NCBI GenBank assembly: GCA_037013495.1
Contig: JAZDXN010000013.1
Coordinates: 1,054,001 to 1,118,000, forward strand
DNA: 64,000 bases
Origin: Hippophae tibetana
Lineage: Eukaryota; Streptophyta; Magnoliopsida; Rosales; Elaeagnaceae
Direction of reading: 5' to 3'
Shown here in pieces: positions 36,073 through 49,805 of the stretch. Each line of letters opens with the position of its first letter. Positions within the stretch are counted from its first letter, which is position 1. The notes under the pieces are model-generated. The model did no database searches, was not told where the DNA came from, and was given only the letters and a program-made list of their open reading frames with translations. Position numbers and translations under genes: made by a program.

Positions 36073-39000
36073 CTTAAATTATGTTTAAACTCATGTTTGC
36101 ATGTCAAAGCGTAGAGGCACGTCGTTGTAGATTCCTAGGTTTAGAAACACCTTATCTTTTTGCACACAACCGTGTTCAATTTCATCAAGAATAGATTCAT
36201 CTTCTTCTCGTCCTTGAAACTCACCAAGCCATATAAGAGATGAAAAGGTTGGAATGCATTAAGCAAGTTTGTTTGGTAACTGGAGCATTTTATATTTAGG
36301 TTTTTAGTCGATTTCTCTATGTGAAGTTTGACGTAATCTTTACAAACGGTACTTTCTTTGTACCATTAGTAAAAGAAACATTTTCGAAAAAAGCTTCTAG
36401 CAATTAGTTACTTGTTATTCAAGGGGTTTTCCTCATTACAGTTGGTTCCAAAATAACGAAGAGGTCTCATTTCATATGCTAATTTTTTTATGAGAGCTAA
36501 TTAATCTATGCATAATTTAACTATGCAAACTGTCGGACACACGCTCCTGCGTATCTTCCTTCAACAACAAAGTACGTGATCGGTTAACCAGTAAACATTA
36601 AATACTTACATCGACATTGCTTCTAGGTATAATATTTTGTCACTTATGTTTTATCTTTCACTTTCTAGCGAACAAGATATATTTGCTCGTCATTGTGGCA
36701 AACCTATCTAAACAAAATCATTTTGTAGTTAGACCTATTGATGGAGCATTCTATAACTTGGAACCTGTAGTTTTGATACCTCAATGTACTTAAATTATGT
36801 TTAAACTCATCATTGCATGTCAAAGCGGAGAGGCACGTTGTTGTAGATTCCTAGGTTTAGAAACACCTTATCTTTCTGCACACAACCGTGTTCAATTTCA
36901 TCAAGAATAGATTCATCTTCTTCTAGTCCTTGAAACTCAACAAGCCATATAGGAGATGAAAAGGTTGGAATGCATTAAGCAAGTTTTTTTGGTAACTTGA
37001 GCGTTTTATATTTGGGTTTTTAGTCGATTTCTCTATGTGCAGTTTGAAGTAACCTTTACAAATTGTACTTTCTTTGTACTATTAGTAAAAGAAATATCTT
37101 CGTAACAAGTTTCTAGCAATTAGTTACTTGTTATTGAAGGGGTTTTCCTCATTACAGTTGGTTCCAAAATAACGAAGAGGTCTCATTTCATATACTACAT
37201 TTTTTTATGAGAGCTAATTAATCTATGCATAATTTAACGATGCAAACTGTCGGACACACGCTCCTGCGTATCTTTCTTCAATGACAAAGTACGTGATCAG
37301 TTAGCCACGAAACAATAAATACATACATCCACATTGCTTCTCGGTATAATAGTTTGTCACTTATGTTTTATCTTACAGTTTCTAGCGAACAAGATATATT
37401 TGCTCGTCATTGTGGCAAACCTATCTAAATAAAATCATTTTGTAGTTAGACCTATTGATGGAGCATTCTATAACTTGGAACCTGTAGTTTTGATACCTCA
37501 ATGTTCTTCAATTAAGGTCAAATTCATGATTGCATGTCAAAGCGGAGAGGCACTTCGTTGTAGATTCCTAGGTTTAGAAACACCATATCCTTTTGCACAC
37601 AACCGTGTTCAATTTCATCAAGAATAGATTCATCTTCTTCTGGTCCTTCAAACTCAACAAGCCATATAGGTGATGAAAAGGTTGGAATGTATTAAGGAAG
37701 TTTTTTTGGTAACTTGAGCATTTTATATTTGGGTTTTTAGTCGATTTCTCTATGTTAAGTTTGAAGTAATCTTTACAAATGGTACTTTCTTTGTAACATT
37801 AGTAAAATAAATATCTTCAAAACAAGCTTCTAGCAATTAGTTACTTGTTATTGAAGGGTTTTTCCTAATTACAGTTGGTTCCAAAATAACGAAGAGGTCT
37901 CATTTCATATGCTACTTTTTTTATGAGAGCTAATTAATCTATGCATAATTTAACGATGCAAAGTGTGAGACACACCTTCCTGCGTATCTTCCTTTAAGGG
38001 CAAGGTACGTGATCGGTTAACCACGAAACATTAAATACTTACATCCACATTGCTTCTATGTATAATATTTTGTCACTTATGTTTTGCCTTACACTTTCTA
38101 GCCAACAAGATATATTTGCTCGTCATTCTGGCAAACCTATCTAAACAAAATCATTTTGTAGTTAGACCTATTGATAGAGCATTCTATAACTTGGAACCTG
38201 TAGTTTTGATACCTCAATGTTCTTCAATTAAGGTCAAACTCATGATTGCATGTCAAAGCGAAGAGGCACTTCGTTGTAGATTCCTAGGTTTAGAAACACC
38301 TTATCCTTTTGGACACAACTGTGTTCAATTTCATCAAGAATAGATTCATCTTCTTCTAGTCCTTGAAACTCAACAAGCCATATAGGAGATGAAAAGGTTG
38401 GAATGCATTAAGCAAGTTTTTTTGGTAACTTGAGCGTTTTATATTTGGGTTTTTAGTCAATTTCTCTATGTGAAGTTTGAAGTAACCTTTACAAACTGTA
38501 CTTTCTTTGTACCATTAGTAAAAGAAATATATTCGAAACAAGCTTCTAGCAATTAGTTACTTGTTATTGAAGGGGTTTTCCTAATTACAGTTGGTTCCAA
38601 AATAACGAAGAGGTCTCATTTCATATGCTACTTTTTTTATGAGAGCTAATTAATCTATGCATAATTTAACGATGCAAAGTGTGAGACACACCTTCCTGCG
38701 TATCTTCCTTTAAGGGCAAGGTACGTGATCGGTTAACCACGAAACATTAAATACTTACATCCACATTGCTTCTATTTATAATATTTTGTCACTTATGTTT
38801 TGCCTTACACTTTCTAGCCAACAAGATATATTTGCTCGTCATTCTGGCAAACCTATCTAAACAAAATCATTTTGTAGTTAGACCTATTGATGGAGCATTC
38901 TATAACTTGGAACCTGTAGTTTTGATACCTCAATGTTCTTCAATTAAGGTCAAACTCATGATTGCATGTCAAAGCGAAGAGGCACTTCGTTGTAGATTCC

Positions 39001-39573
39001 TATGTTTAGAAACACCTTATCCTTTTGGACACAACCGTGTTCAATTTCATCAAGAATAGATTCATCTTCTTCTGGTCCTTGAAACTCAACAAGCCATATA
39101 GGAGATGAAAAGGTTGGAATGCATTAAGCAAGTTTTTTTGGTAACTTGAGCGTTTTATATTTGGGTTTTTAGTCAATTTCTCTATGTGAAGTTTGAAGTA
39201 ACCTTTACAAACTGTACTTTCTTTGTACCATTAGTAAAAGAAATATATTCGAAACAAGCTTCTAGCAATTAGTTACTTGTTATTGAAGGGGTTTTCCTAA
39301 TTACAGTTGGTTCCAAAATAACGAAGAGGTCTCATTTCATATGCTACTTTTTTTATGAGGGCTAATTAATCTATGCATAATTTAACGATGCAAAGTGTCA
39401 GACACATGCTCCTACATATCTTCCCTCAATGGCAAGGTACGTGATCGGTTAACCACGAAACATTAAATACTTACATCCACATTGCTTCTATGTATTATAT
39501 TTTGTCACTTATGTTTTGTGTTACACTTTCTAGCCAACAAGATATATTTGCTCGTCATTGTGGCAAACCTATC

Positions 39574-42500
39574 TAATCAAAATCATTTTGCAGTTAGAAC
39601 TATTGATGGAGCATTCTATAACTTGGAACCTGTAGTTTTGATACCTCAATGTACTTCAATTATGGTCAAACTCATGATTGCATGTCAAAGCGTAGAGGCA
39701 CTTCGTTGTAGATTCCTAGGTTTAGAAACACCTTATCCTTTTGCACACAACCGTGTTCAATTTCATCAAGAATAGATTCATCTTCTTCTGGTCCTTGAAA
39801 CTCAACAAGCCATATAGGAGATGAAAAGGTTGGAATGCATTAAGCAAGTTTTTTTGGTAACTTGAGCATTTTATATTTGGGTTTTTAGTCAATTTCTCTA
39901 TGTGAAGTTTGAAGTGATCTTTTCAAACGGTACTTTCTTTGTATCATTAGTAAAAGAAATATATTCGAAACAAGCTTCTAGCAATTAGTTACTTGTTATT
40001 GAAGGGGTTTTCCTAATTACAGTTGGTTCCAAAATAACGAAGAGGTCTCATTTCATATGCTACTTTTTTGATGAGAGCTAATTAATCTATGCATAATTTA
40101 ATGATGCAAAGTGTTAGATACACGCTCCTGCGTATCTTTCTTCAATGGCAACGTACGTGATCGGTTAACCACGAAACATTAAATACTTACATTCACATTG
40201 CTTCTATGTATAATATGTTGTCACTTATGTTTTATCTTACACTTTCTAGCCAACAAGATATATTTGCTTGTCATTGTGGCAAACCTATCTAAACAAAATC
40301 ATTTTGCAGTTAGACATATTGATGGAGCATTCTATAACTTGGAACCTGTAGTTTTGATACCTCAATGTACTTCAATTATGGTCAAACTCATGATTGCATG
40401 TCAAAGCGGAGAGGCACTTCGTTGTAGATTCCTAGGTTTAGAAACACCTTATCCTTTTGCACACAACCATGTTCAATTTCATCAAGAATAGATTCATCTT
40501 CTTCTAGTCCTTGAAACTCAACAAGCCATATAGGAGATGAAAAGGGTGGAAAGCATTAAGCAAGTTTTTTTGGTAACTTGAGCGTTTTATATTTGGGTTT
40601 TTAGTCGATTTCTCTATGTGAAGTTTGAAGTAATCTTTTCAAACGGTACTTTCTTTGTACCATTAGTAAAAGGAATATCTTCGTAACAAGCTTCTAGCAA
40701 TTAGTTACTTGTTATTGAAGGGGGTTTTCCTCATTACAGTTGGTTCCAAAATAACGAAGAGGTCTCATTTCATATACTACATTTTTTTATGAGAGCTAAT
40801 TAATCTATGCATAATTTAACGATGTAAAATGTCGGACACACGCTCCTGCGTATCTTTCTTCAATGACAAAGTACGTGATCGGTTAACCACGAAACATTAA
40901 ATACATACATCCACATTGTTTCTCGGTATAATATTTTGTCACTTATGTTTTATCTTACACTTTCTAGCGAACAAGATATATTTGCTCGTCATTGTGGAAA
41001 ACCTATCTAAACAAAATCATTTTGTAGTTAGACCTATTGATGGAGCATTCTATAACTTGTAACCTGTAGTTTTGATACCTCAATGTTCTTCAATTAAGGT
41101 CAAATTCATGATTGCATGTCAAAGCGGAGAGGCACTTCGTTGTAGATTCCTAGGTTTAGAAACACCTTATCCTTTTGCACACAACCGTGTTCAATTTCAT
41201 CAAGAATAGATTCATCTTCTTCTGGTCCTTCAAACTCAACAAGCCATATAGGTGATGAAAAGGTTGGAATGCATTAAGGAAGTTTTTTTGGTAACTTGAG
41301 CATTTTATATTTGGGTTTTTAGTCGATTTCTCTATGTTAAGTTTGAAGTAATCTTTACAAATGGTACTTTCTTTGTAACATTAGTAAAAGAAATATCTTC
41401 CAAAACAAGCTTCTAGCAATTAGTTACTTGTTATTGAAGGGTTTTCCTAATTACAGTTGGTTCAGAAATAACGAAGATGTCTCATTTCATATGCTACTTG
41501 TTTTATGAGAGCTAATTAATCTATGCATAATTTAACGATGCAAAGTGTCAGACACATGCTCCTACGTATCTTCCCTCAATGGCAAGGTACGTGATCGGTT
41601 AACCACGAAACATTAAATACTTACATCCACATTGCTTCTATGTATAATATTTTGTCACTTATGTTTTGCCTTACACTTTCTAGCCAACAAGATATATTTG
41701 CTCGTCATTCTGGCAAACCTATCTAAACAAAATCATTTTGTAGTTAGACCTATTGATGGAGCATTCTATAACTTGGAACCTATAGTTTTGATACCCCAAT
41801 GTTCTTCAATTAAGGTCAAACTCATGATTGCATGTCAAAGCGAAGAGGCACTTCGTTGTAGATTCCTAGGTTTAGAAACACCTTATCCTTTTGCACACAA
41901 CCGTGTTCAATTTCATCAAGAATAGATTCATCTTCTTCTAGTCCTTGAAACTCAACAAGCCATATAGGAGATGAAAAGTTTGGAATGCATTAAGCAAGTT
42001 TTTTTGGTAACATGAGCATTTTATATTTGGGTTTTTAGTCAATTTCTCTATGTGAAGTTTGAAGTAATCTTTACAAACGGTACTTTCTTTGTATCATTAG
42101 TAAAAGAAATATCTTCAAAACAAGCTTCTAGCAATTAGTTACTTGTTACTGAAAGGGTTTTCCTAATTACAGTTGGTTCCAAAATAACGAAGAGGTCTCA
42201 TTTCATATGCTACTTTTTTGATGAGACCTAATTAATCTATGCATAATTTAACGATGCAAAGTGTTAGACACACGCTCCTGCGTATCTTCCTTCAATGGAA
42301 AGGTACGTGATCGGTTAACCACGGAACATTAAATACTAAGATTCACATTGCTTCTATGTATAATATTTTGTCACTTATGTTTTATCTTACACTTTCTAGC
42401 CAACAAGATATATTTGCTCGTCATTGTGGCAAACCTATCTAAACAAAATCATTTTGCAGTTAGACATATTGATGGAGCATTCTATAACTTGGAACCTTTA

Positions 42501-45500
42501 GTTTTGATACCTCAATGTACTTCAATTATGGTCAAACTCATGATTGCATGTCAAAGCGGAGAGGCACTTCGTTGTAGATTCCTAGGTTTAGAAACACCTT
42601 ATCCTTTTGCACACAACCATGTTCAATTTCATCAAGAATAGATTCATCATCTTCTAGTCCTTGAAACTCAACAAGCCATATAGGAGATGAAAAGGTTGGA
42701 ATGCATTAAGCAAGTTTTTTTGGTAACTTGAGCGTTTTATATTTGGGTTTTTAGTCGATTTCTCTATGTGAAGTTTGAAGTAACCTTTACAAACTGTACT
42801 TTCTTTGTACCATTAGTAAAAGAAATATCTTCCTAACAAGCTTCAAGCAATTAGTTACTTGTTACTGAAGGGGTTTTCCTCATTACAGTTGGTTCCAAAA
42901 TAACGAAGAGGTCTCATTTCATATACTACATTTTTTTATGAGAGCTAATTAATCTATGCATAATTTAACGATGCAAAGTGTTAGACACACGCTCCTGCGT
43001 ATCTTCCTTCAATGGCAAGGTACGTGATCGGTTAACCACGAAACATTAAATACTTACATCCACATTGCTTCTATGTATAATATTTTGTCACTTATGTTTT
43101 GTCTTACACTTTCTAGCCAACAAGATATATTTGCTCGTCATTGTGGCAAACCTATCTAAACAAAATCATTTTGCAGTTAGAACTATTGATGGAGCATTCT
43201 ATAACTTGGAACCTGTAGTTTTGATACCTCAATGTACTTCAATTATGGTCAAACTCATGATTGCATGTCAAAGCGGAGAGGCACTTCGTTGTAGATTCCT
43301 AGGTTTAGAAACACCTTATCCTTTTGCACACAACCGTGTTCAATTTCATCAAGAATAGATTCATCACCTTCTGGTCCTTGAAACTCAACAAGCCATATAG
43401 GAGATGAAAAGGTTGGAATGCATTAAGCAAGTTTTTTTGGTAACTTGAGCATTTTATATTTGGGTTTTTAGTCGATTTGTCTATGTTAAGTTGGAAGTAA
43501 TCTTTACAAACGGTACTTTCTTTGTATCATTAGTAAAAGAAATATATTCGAAACAAGCTTCTAGCAATTAGTTAGTTGTTATTGAAGGGGTTTTCCTAAT
43601 TACAGTTGGTTCCAAAATAACGAAGAGGTCTCATTTCATATGCTACTTTTTTGATGAGAGCTAATTAATCTATGCATAATTTAAAAATGCAAAGTGTGAG
43701 ACACACCTTCCTGCGTATCTTTCTTTAATGGCAAGGTACGTGATCGGTTAACCACGAAACATTAAATACATACATCCACATTGCTTCTCGGTATAATATT
43801 TTGTCACTTATGTTTTATCTTACTCTTTCTAGCGAACAAGATATATTTTCTCGTCATTGTGGCAAACCTATCTAATCAAAATCATTTTGCAGTTAGAACT
43901 ATTGATGGAGCATTCTATAACTTGGAACCTGTAGTTTTGATACCTCAATGTACTTCAATTATGGTCAAACTCATGATTGCATGTCAAAGCGTAGAGGCAC
44001 TTCGTTGTAGATTCCTAGGTTTAGAAACACCTTATCCTTTTGCACACAACCGTGTTCAATTTCATCAAGAATAGATTCATCTTCTTCTGGTCCTTGAAAC
44101 TCAACAAGCCATATAGGAGATGAAAAGGTTGGAATGCATTAAGCAAGTTTTTTTGGTAACTTGAGCATTTTATATTTGGGTTTTTAGTCAATTTCTCTAT
44201 GTGAAGTTTGAAGTAATCTTTTCAAACGGTACTTTCTTTGTATCATTAGTAAAAGAAATATATTCGAAACAAGCTTCTAGCAATTAGTTACTTGTTATTG
44301 AAGGGGTTTTCCTAATTACAGTTGGTTCCAAAATAACGAAGAGGTCTCATTTCATATGCTACTTTTTTGATGAGAGTTAATTAATCTATACATAATTTAA
44401 CGATGCAAAGTGTTAGATACACGCTCCTGCGTATCTTCCTTCAATGGCAACGTACGTGATCGGTTAACCACGAAACATTAAATACTTACATTCACATTGC
44501 TTCTATGTATAATATTTTGTCACTTATGTTTTATCTTACACTTTCTAGCCAACAAGATATATTTGCTTGTCATTGTGGCAAACCTATCTAAACAAAATCA
44601 TTTTGCAGTTAGACATATTGATGGAGCATTCTATAACTTGGAACCTGTAGTTTTGATACCTCAATGTACTTCAATTATGGTCAAACTCATGATTGCATGT
44701 CAAAGCGGAGAGGCACTTCGTTGTAGATTCCTAGGTTTAGAAACACCTTATCCTTTTGCACACAACCATGTTCAATTTCATCAAGAATAGATTCATCTTC
44801 TTCTAGTCCTTGAAACTCAACAAGCCATATAGGAGATGAAAAGGTTGGAAAGCATTAAGCAAGTTTTTTTGGTAACTTGAGCGTTTTATATTTGGGTTTT
44901 TAGTCGATTTCTCTATATGAAGTTTGAAGTAACCTTTACAAACTGTACTTTTTTTGTACCATTAGTAAAAGGAATATCTTCGTAACAAGCTTCTAGCAAT
45001 TAGTTACTTGTTATTGAAGGGGGTTTTCCTCATTACAGTTGGTTCCAAAATAACGAAGAGGTCTCATTTCATATACTACATTTTTTTATGAGAGCTAATT
45101 AATCTATGCATAATTTAACGATGCAAACTGTCGGACACACGCTCCTGCGTATCTTTCTTCAATGACAAAGTACGTGATCGGTTAACCACGAAACATTAAA
45201 TACATACATCCACATTGCTTCTCGGTATAATATTTTGTCACTTATGTTTTATCTTACACTTTCTAGCGAACAAGATATATTTGCTCGTCATTGTGGAAAA
45301 CCTATCTAAACAAAATCATTTTGTAGTTAGACCTATTGATGGAGCATTCTATAACTTGTAACCTGTAGTTTTGATACCTCAATGTTCTTCAATTAAGGTC
45401 AAATTCATGATTGCATGTCAAAGCGGAGAGGCACTTCGTTGTAGATTCCTAGGTTTAGAAACACCTTATCCTTTTGCACACAACCGTGTTCAATTTCATC

Positions 45501-46289
45501 AAGAATAGATTCATCTTCTTCTGGTCCTTCAAACTCAACAAGCCATATAGGTGATGAAAAGGTTGGAATGCATTAAGGAAGTTTTTTTGGTAACTTGAGC
45601 ATTTTATATTTGGGTTTTTAGTCGATTTCTCTATGTTCAGTTTGAAGTAATCTTTACAAATGGTACTTTCTTTGTAACATTAGTAAAAGAAATATCTTCC
45701 AAAACAAGCTTCTAGCAATTAGTTACTTGTTATTGAAGGGTTTTCCTAATTACAGTTGGTTCAGAAATAACGAAGATGTCTCATTTCATATGCTACTTGT
45801 TTTATGAGAGCTAATTAATCTAAGCATAATTTAACGATGCAAAGTGTCAGACACATGCTCCTACTTATCTTCCCTCAATGGCAAGGTACGTGATCGGTTA
45901 ACCACGAAACATTAAATACTTACATCCACATTGCTTCTATGTATAATATTTTGTCACTTATGTTTTGCCTTACACTTTCTAGCCAACAAGATATATTTGC
46001 TCGTCATTCTGGCAAACCTATCTAAACAAAATCATTTTGTAGTTAGACCTATTGATGGAGCATTCTATAACTTGGAACCTATAGTTTTGATACCTCAATG
46101 TTCTTCAATTAAGGTCAAACTCATGATTGCATGTCAAAGCGAAGAGGCACTTCGTTGTAGATTCCTAGGTTTAGAAACACCTTATCCTTTTGCATACAAC
46201 CGTGTTCAATTTCATCAAGAATAGATTCATCTTCTTCTAGTCCTTGAAACTCAACACGCCATATAGGACATGAAAAGTTTGGAATGCAT
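39574..46289 (+). repeat. Six-monomer duplication in block 3 (offset 4,299 bp)
   Basis: About 39.57-41.99 kb matches 43.87-46.29 kb at +4,299 bp. Private markers shared are agcgtagaggc, aacttgtaacctg (an in-frame stop at about 41.06 and 45.36 kb), ggttcagaaataacgaagatg (about 41.46 and 45.76 kb) and the preceding atcttccaaaac. The 43781 monomer is a D-type front joined to a C-like rear, which marks the left break near ctaatcaaaat. Confidence 0.75.
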
Positions 46290-49200
46290 TAAGCAAGTTT
46301 TTTTGGTAGCATGAGCATTTTATATTTGGGTTTTTAGTCAATTTCTCTATGTGAAGTTTGAAGTAATCTTTACAAACGGTACTTTCTTTGTATCATTAGT
46401 AAAAGATATATCTTCAAAAAAAGCTTCTAGCAATTAGTTACTTGTTACTGAAATGGTTTTCCTAATTACAGTTGGTTCCAAAATAACGAAGAGGTCTCAT
46501 TTCATATGCTACGTTTTTGATGAGAGCTAATTAATCTATGCATAATTTAACGATGCAAAGTGTGAGACACACGCTCCTACGTATCTTCCTTCAATGGCAA
46601 GGTACGTGATCGGTTAACCACGAAACATTAAATACTTACATTCACATTGCTTCTATGTATAATATTTTGTCACTTATGTTTTATCTTACACTTTCTAGCC
46701 AACAAGATATATTTGTTCGTCATTGAGGCAAACCTATCTAAATAAAATCATTTTGCAGTTAGACATATTGATGGAGCATTCTATAACTTGGAACCTGTAG
46801 ATTTGATACCTCAATGTACTTCAATTATGGTCAAACTCATGATTGCATGTCAAAGCGGAGAGGCACTTCGTTGTAGATTCCTAGGTTTAGAAACACCTTA
46901 TCCTTTTGCACACAACCATGTTCAATTATATCAAGAATAGATTCATCTTCTTCTAGTCCTTGAAACTCAACAAGCCATTTAGGAGATGAAAAGGTTGGAA
47001 TGCATTAAGCAAGTTTTTTTGGTAACTTGAGCGTTTTATATTTGGGTTTTTAGTCGATTTCTCTATGTGAAGTTTGAAGTAATCTTTACAAACGGTACTT
47101 TCTTTGTAACATTAGTAAAATAAATATCTTCAAAACAAGCTTCTAGCAATTAGTTACTTGTTATTGAAGGGGTTTTCCTAATTACAGTTGGTTCCAAAAT
47201 AACGAAGAGGTCTCATTTCATATGCTACTTTTTTTATGAGAGCTAATTAATCTATGCATAATTTAACGATGCAAAGTGTCAGACACATGCTCCTACATAT
47301 CTTCGCTCAATGGCAAGGTACGTGATCGGTTAACCACGAAACATTAAATACTTACATCCACATTGCTTCTATGTATAATATTTTGTCACTTATGTTTTGC
47401 CTTACACTTTCTAGCCAACAAGATATATTTGCTCGTCATTCTGGAAAACTTATCTAAACAAAATCATTTTGTAGTTAGACCTATTGATGGAGCATTCTAT
47501 AACATGGAACCTATAGTTTTGATACCCCAATGTTCTTCAATTAAGGTCAAACTCATGATTGCATGTCAAAGCGAAGAGGCACTTCGTTGTAGATTCCTAG
47601 GTTTAGAAACACCTTATCCTTTTGCACACAACCGTGTTCAATTTCATCAAGAATAGATTCATCTTCTTCTAGTCCTTGAAACTCAACAAGCCATATAGGA
47701 GATGAAAAGTTTGGAATGCATTAAGCAAGTTTTTTTGGTAACATGAGCATTTTATATTTGGGTTTTTAGTCAATTTCTCTATGTGAAGTTTGAAGTAATC
47801 TTTACAAACGGTACTTTCTTTGTATCATTAGTAAAAGAAATATCTTCAAAACAAGCATCTAGCAATTAGTTACTTGTTACTGAAAGGGTTTTCCTAATTA
47901 CAGTTGGTTCCAAAATAACGAAGAGGTCTCATTTCATATGCTACTTTTTTGATGAGACCTAATTAATCTATGCATAATTTAACGATGCAAAGTGTTAGAC
48001 ACACGCTCCTGCGTATCTTCCTTCAATGGAAAGGTACGTGATCGGTTAACCACGGAACATTAAATACTAAGATTCACATTGCTTCTATGTATAATATTTT
48101 GTCACTTATGTTTTATCTTACACTTTCTAGCCAACAAGATATATTTGCTCGTCATTGTGGCAAACCTATCTAAACAAAATCATTTTGCAGTTAGCCATAT
48201 TGATGGAGCATTCTATAACTTGGAACCTTTAGTTTTGATACCTCAATGTACTTCAATTATGGTCAAACTCATGATTGCATGTCAAAGCGGAGAGGCACTT
48301 CGTTGTAGATTCCTAGGTTTAGAAACACCTTATCCTTTTGCACACAACCATGTTCAATTTCATCAAGAATAGATTCATCTTCTTCTAGTCCTTGAAACTC
48401 AACAAGCCATATAGGAGATGAAAAGGTTGGAATGCATTAAGCAAGTTTTTTTGGTAACTTGAGCGTTTTATATTTGGGTTTTTAGTCGATTTCTCTATGT
48501 GAAGTTTGAAGTAACCTTTACAAACTGTACTTTCTTTGTACCATTAGTAAAAGAAATATCTTCCTAACAAGCTTCAAGCAATTAGTTACTTGTTACTGAA
48601 GGGGTTTTCCTCATTACAGTTGGTTCCAAAATAACGAAGAGGTCTCATTTCATATACTACATTTTTTTATGAGAGCTAATTAATCTATGCATAATTTAAC
48701 GATGCAAAGTGTTAGACACACGCTCCTGCGTATCTTCCTTCAATGGCAAGGTACGTGATCGGTTAACCATGAAACATTAAATACTTACATCCACATTGCT
48801 TCTATGTATAAAATTTTGTCACTTACGTTTTGTCTTACACTTTCTAGCCAACAAGATATATTTGCTCATCATTGTGGCAAACCTATCTAAACAAAATCAT
48901 TTTGCAGTTAGAACTATTGATGGAGCATTCTATAACTTGGAACCTGTAGTTTTGATACCTCAATGTACTTCAATTATGGTCAAACTCATGATTGCATGTC
49001 AAAGCGGAGAGGCACTTCGTTGTAGATTCCTAGGTTTAGAAACACCTTATCCTTTTGCACACAACCGTGTTCAATTTCATCAAGAATAGATTCATCACCT
49101 TCTGGTCCTTGAAACTCAACAAGCCATATAGGAGATGAAAAGGTTGGAATGCATTAAGCAAGTTTTTTTGGTAACTTGAGCATTTTATATTTGGGTTTTT

Positions 49201-49805
49201 AGTCGATTTGTCTATGTTAAGTTGGAAGTAATCTTTACAAATGGTACTTTCTTTGTATCATTAGTAAAAGAAATATATTCGAAACAAGCTTCTAGCAATT
49301 AGTTAGTTGTTATTGAAGGGGTTTTCCTAATTACAGTTGGTTCCAAAATAACGAAGAGGTCTCATTTCATATGCTACTTTTTTGATGAGTGCTAATTAAT
49401 CTATGCATAATTTAAAAATGCAAAGTGTGAGACACACCTTCCTGCGTATCTTCCTTTAATGGCAAGGTACGTGATCGGTTAACCACGAAACATTAAATAC
49501 ATACATCCACATTGCTTCTCGGTATAATATTTTGTCACTTATGTTTTATCTTACTCTTTCTAGCGAACAAGATATATTTTCTCGTCATTGTGGCAAACCT
49601 ATCTAATCAAAATCATTTTGTAGTTAGACCTATTGATGGAGCATTCTATAACTTGGAACCTGTAGTTTTGATACCTCAATGTTCTTCAATTAAGGTCAAA
49701 TTCATGATTGCATGTCAAAGCGGAGAGGCACTTCGTTGTAGATTCCTAGGTTTAGAAACACCTTATCCTTTTGCACACAACCGTGTTCAATTTCATCAAG
49801 AATAG
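41632..49805 (+). repeat. A-B-C-D tetramers repeated eight monomers apart
   Basis: Monomers at 41632, 42348, 43065 and 43781 correspond to those at 47363, 48079, 48796 and 49512, an offset of 5,731 bp. Shared markers are gatgagacctaatt, ggaacattaaatactaag, ggaacctttag, and tcatcacctt (43361 and 49092). A further A-B-C-D set lies at 55241-57682, without the gatgagacc marker. Confidence 0.7.
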
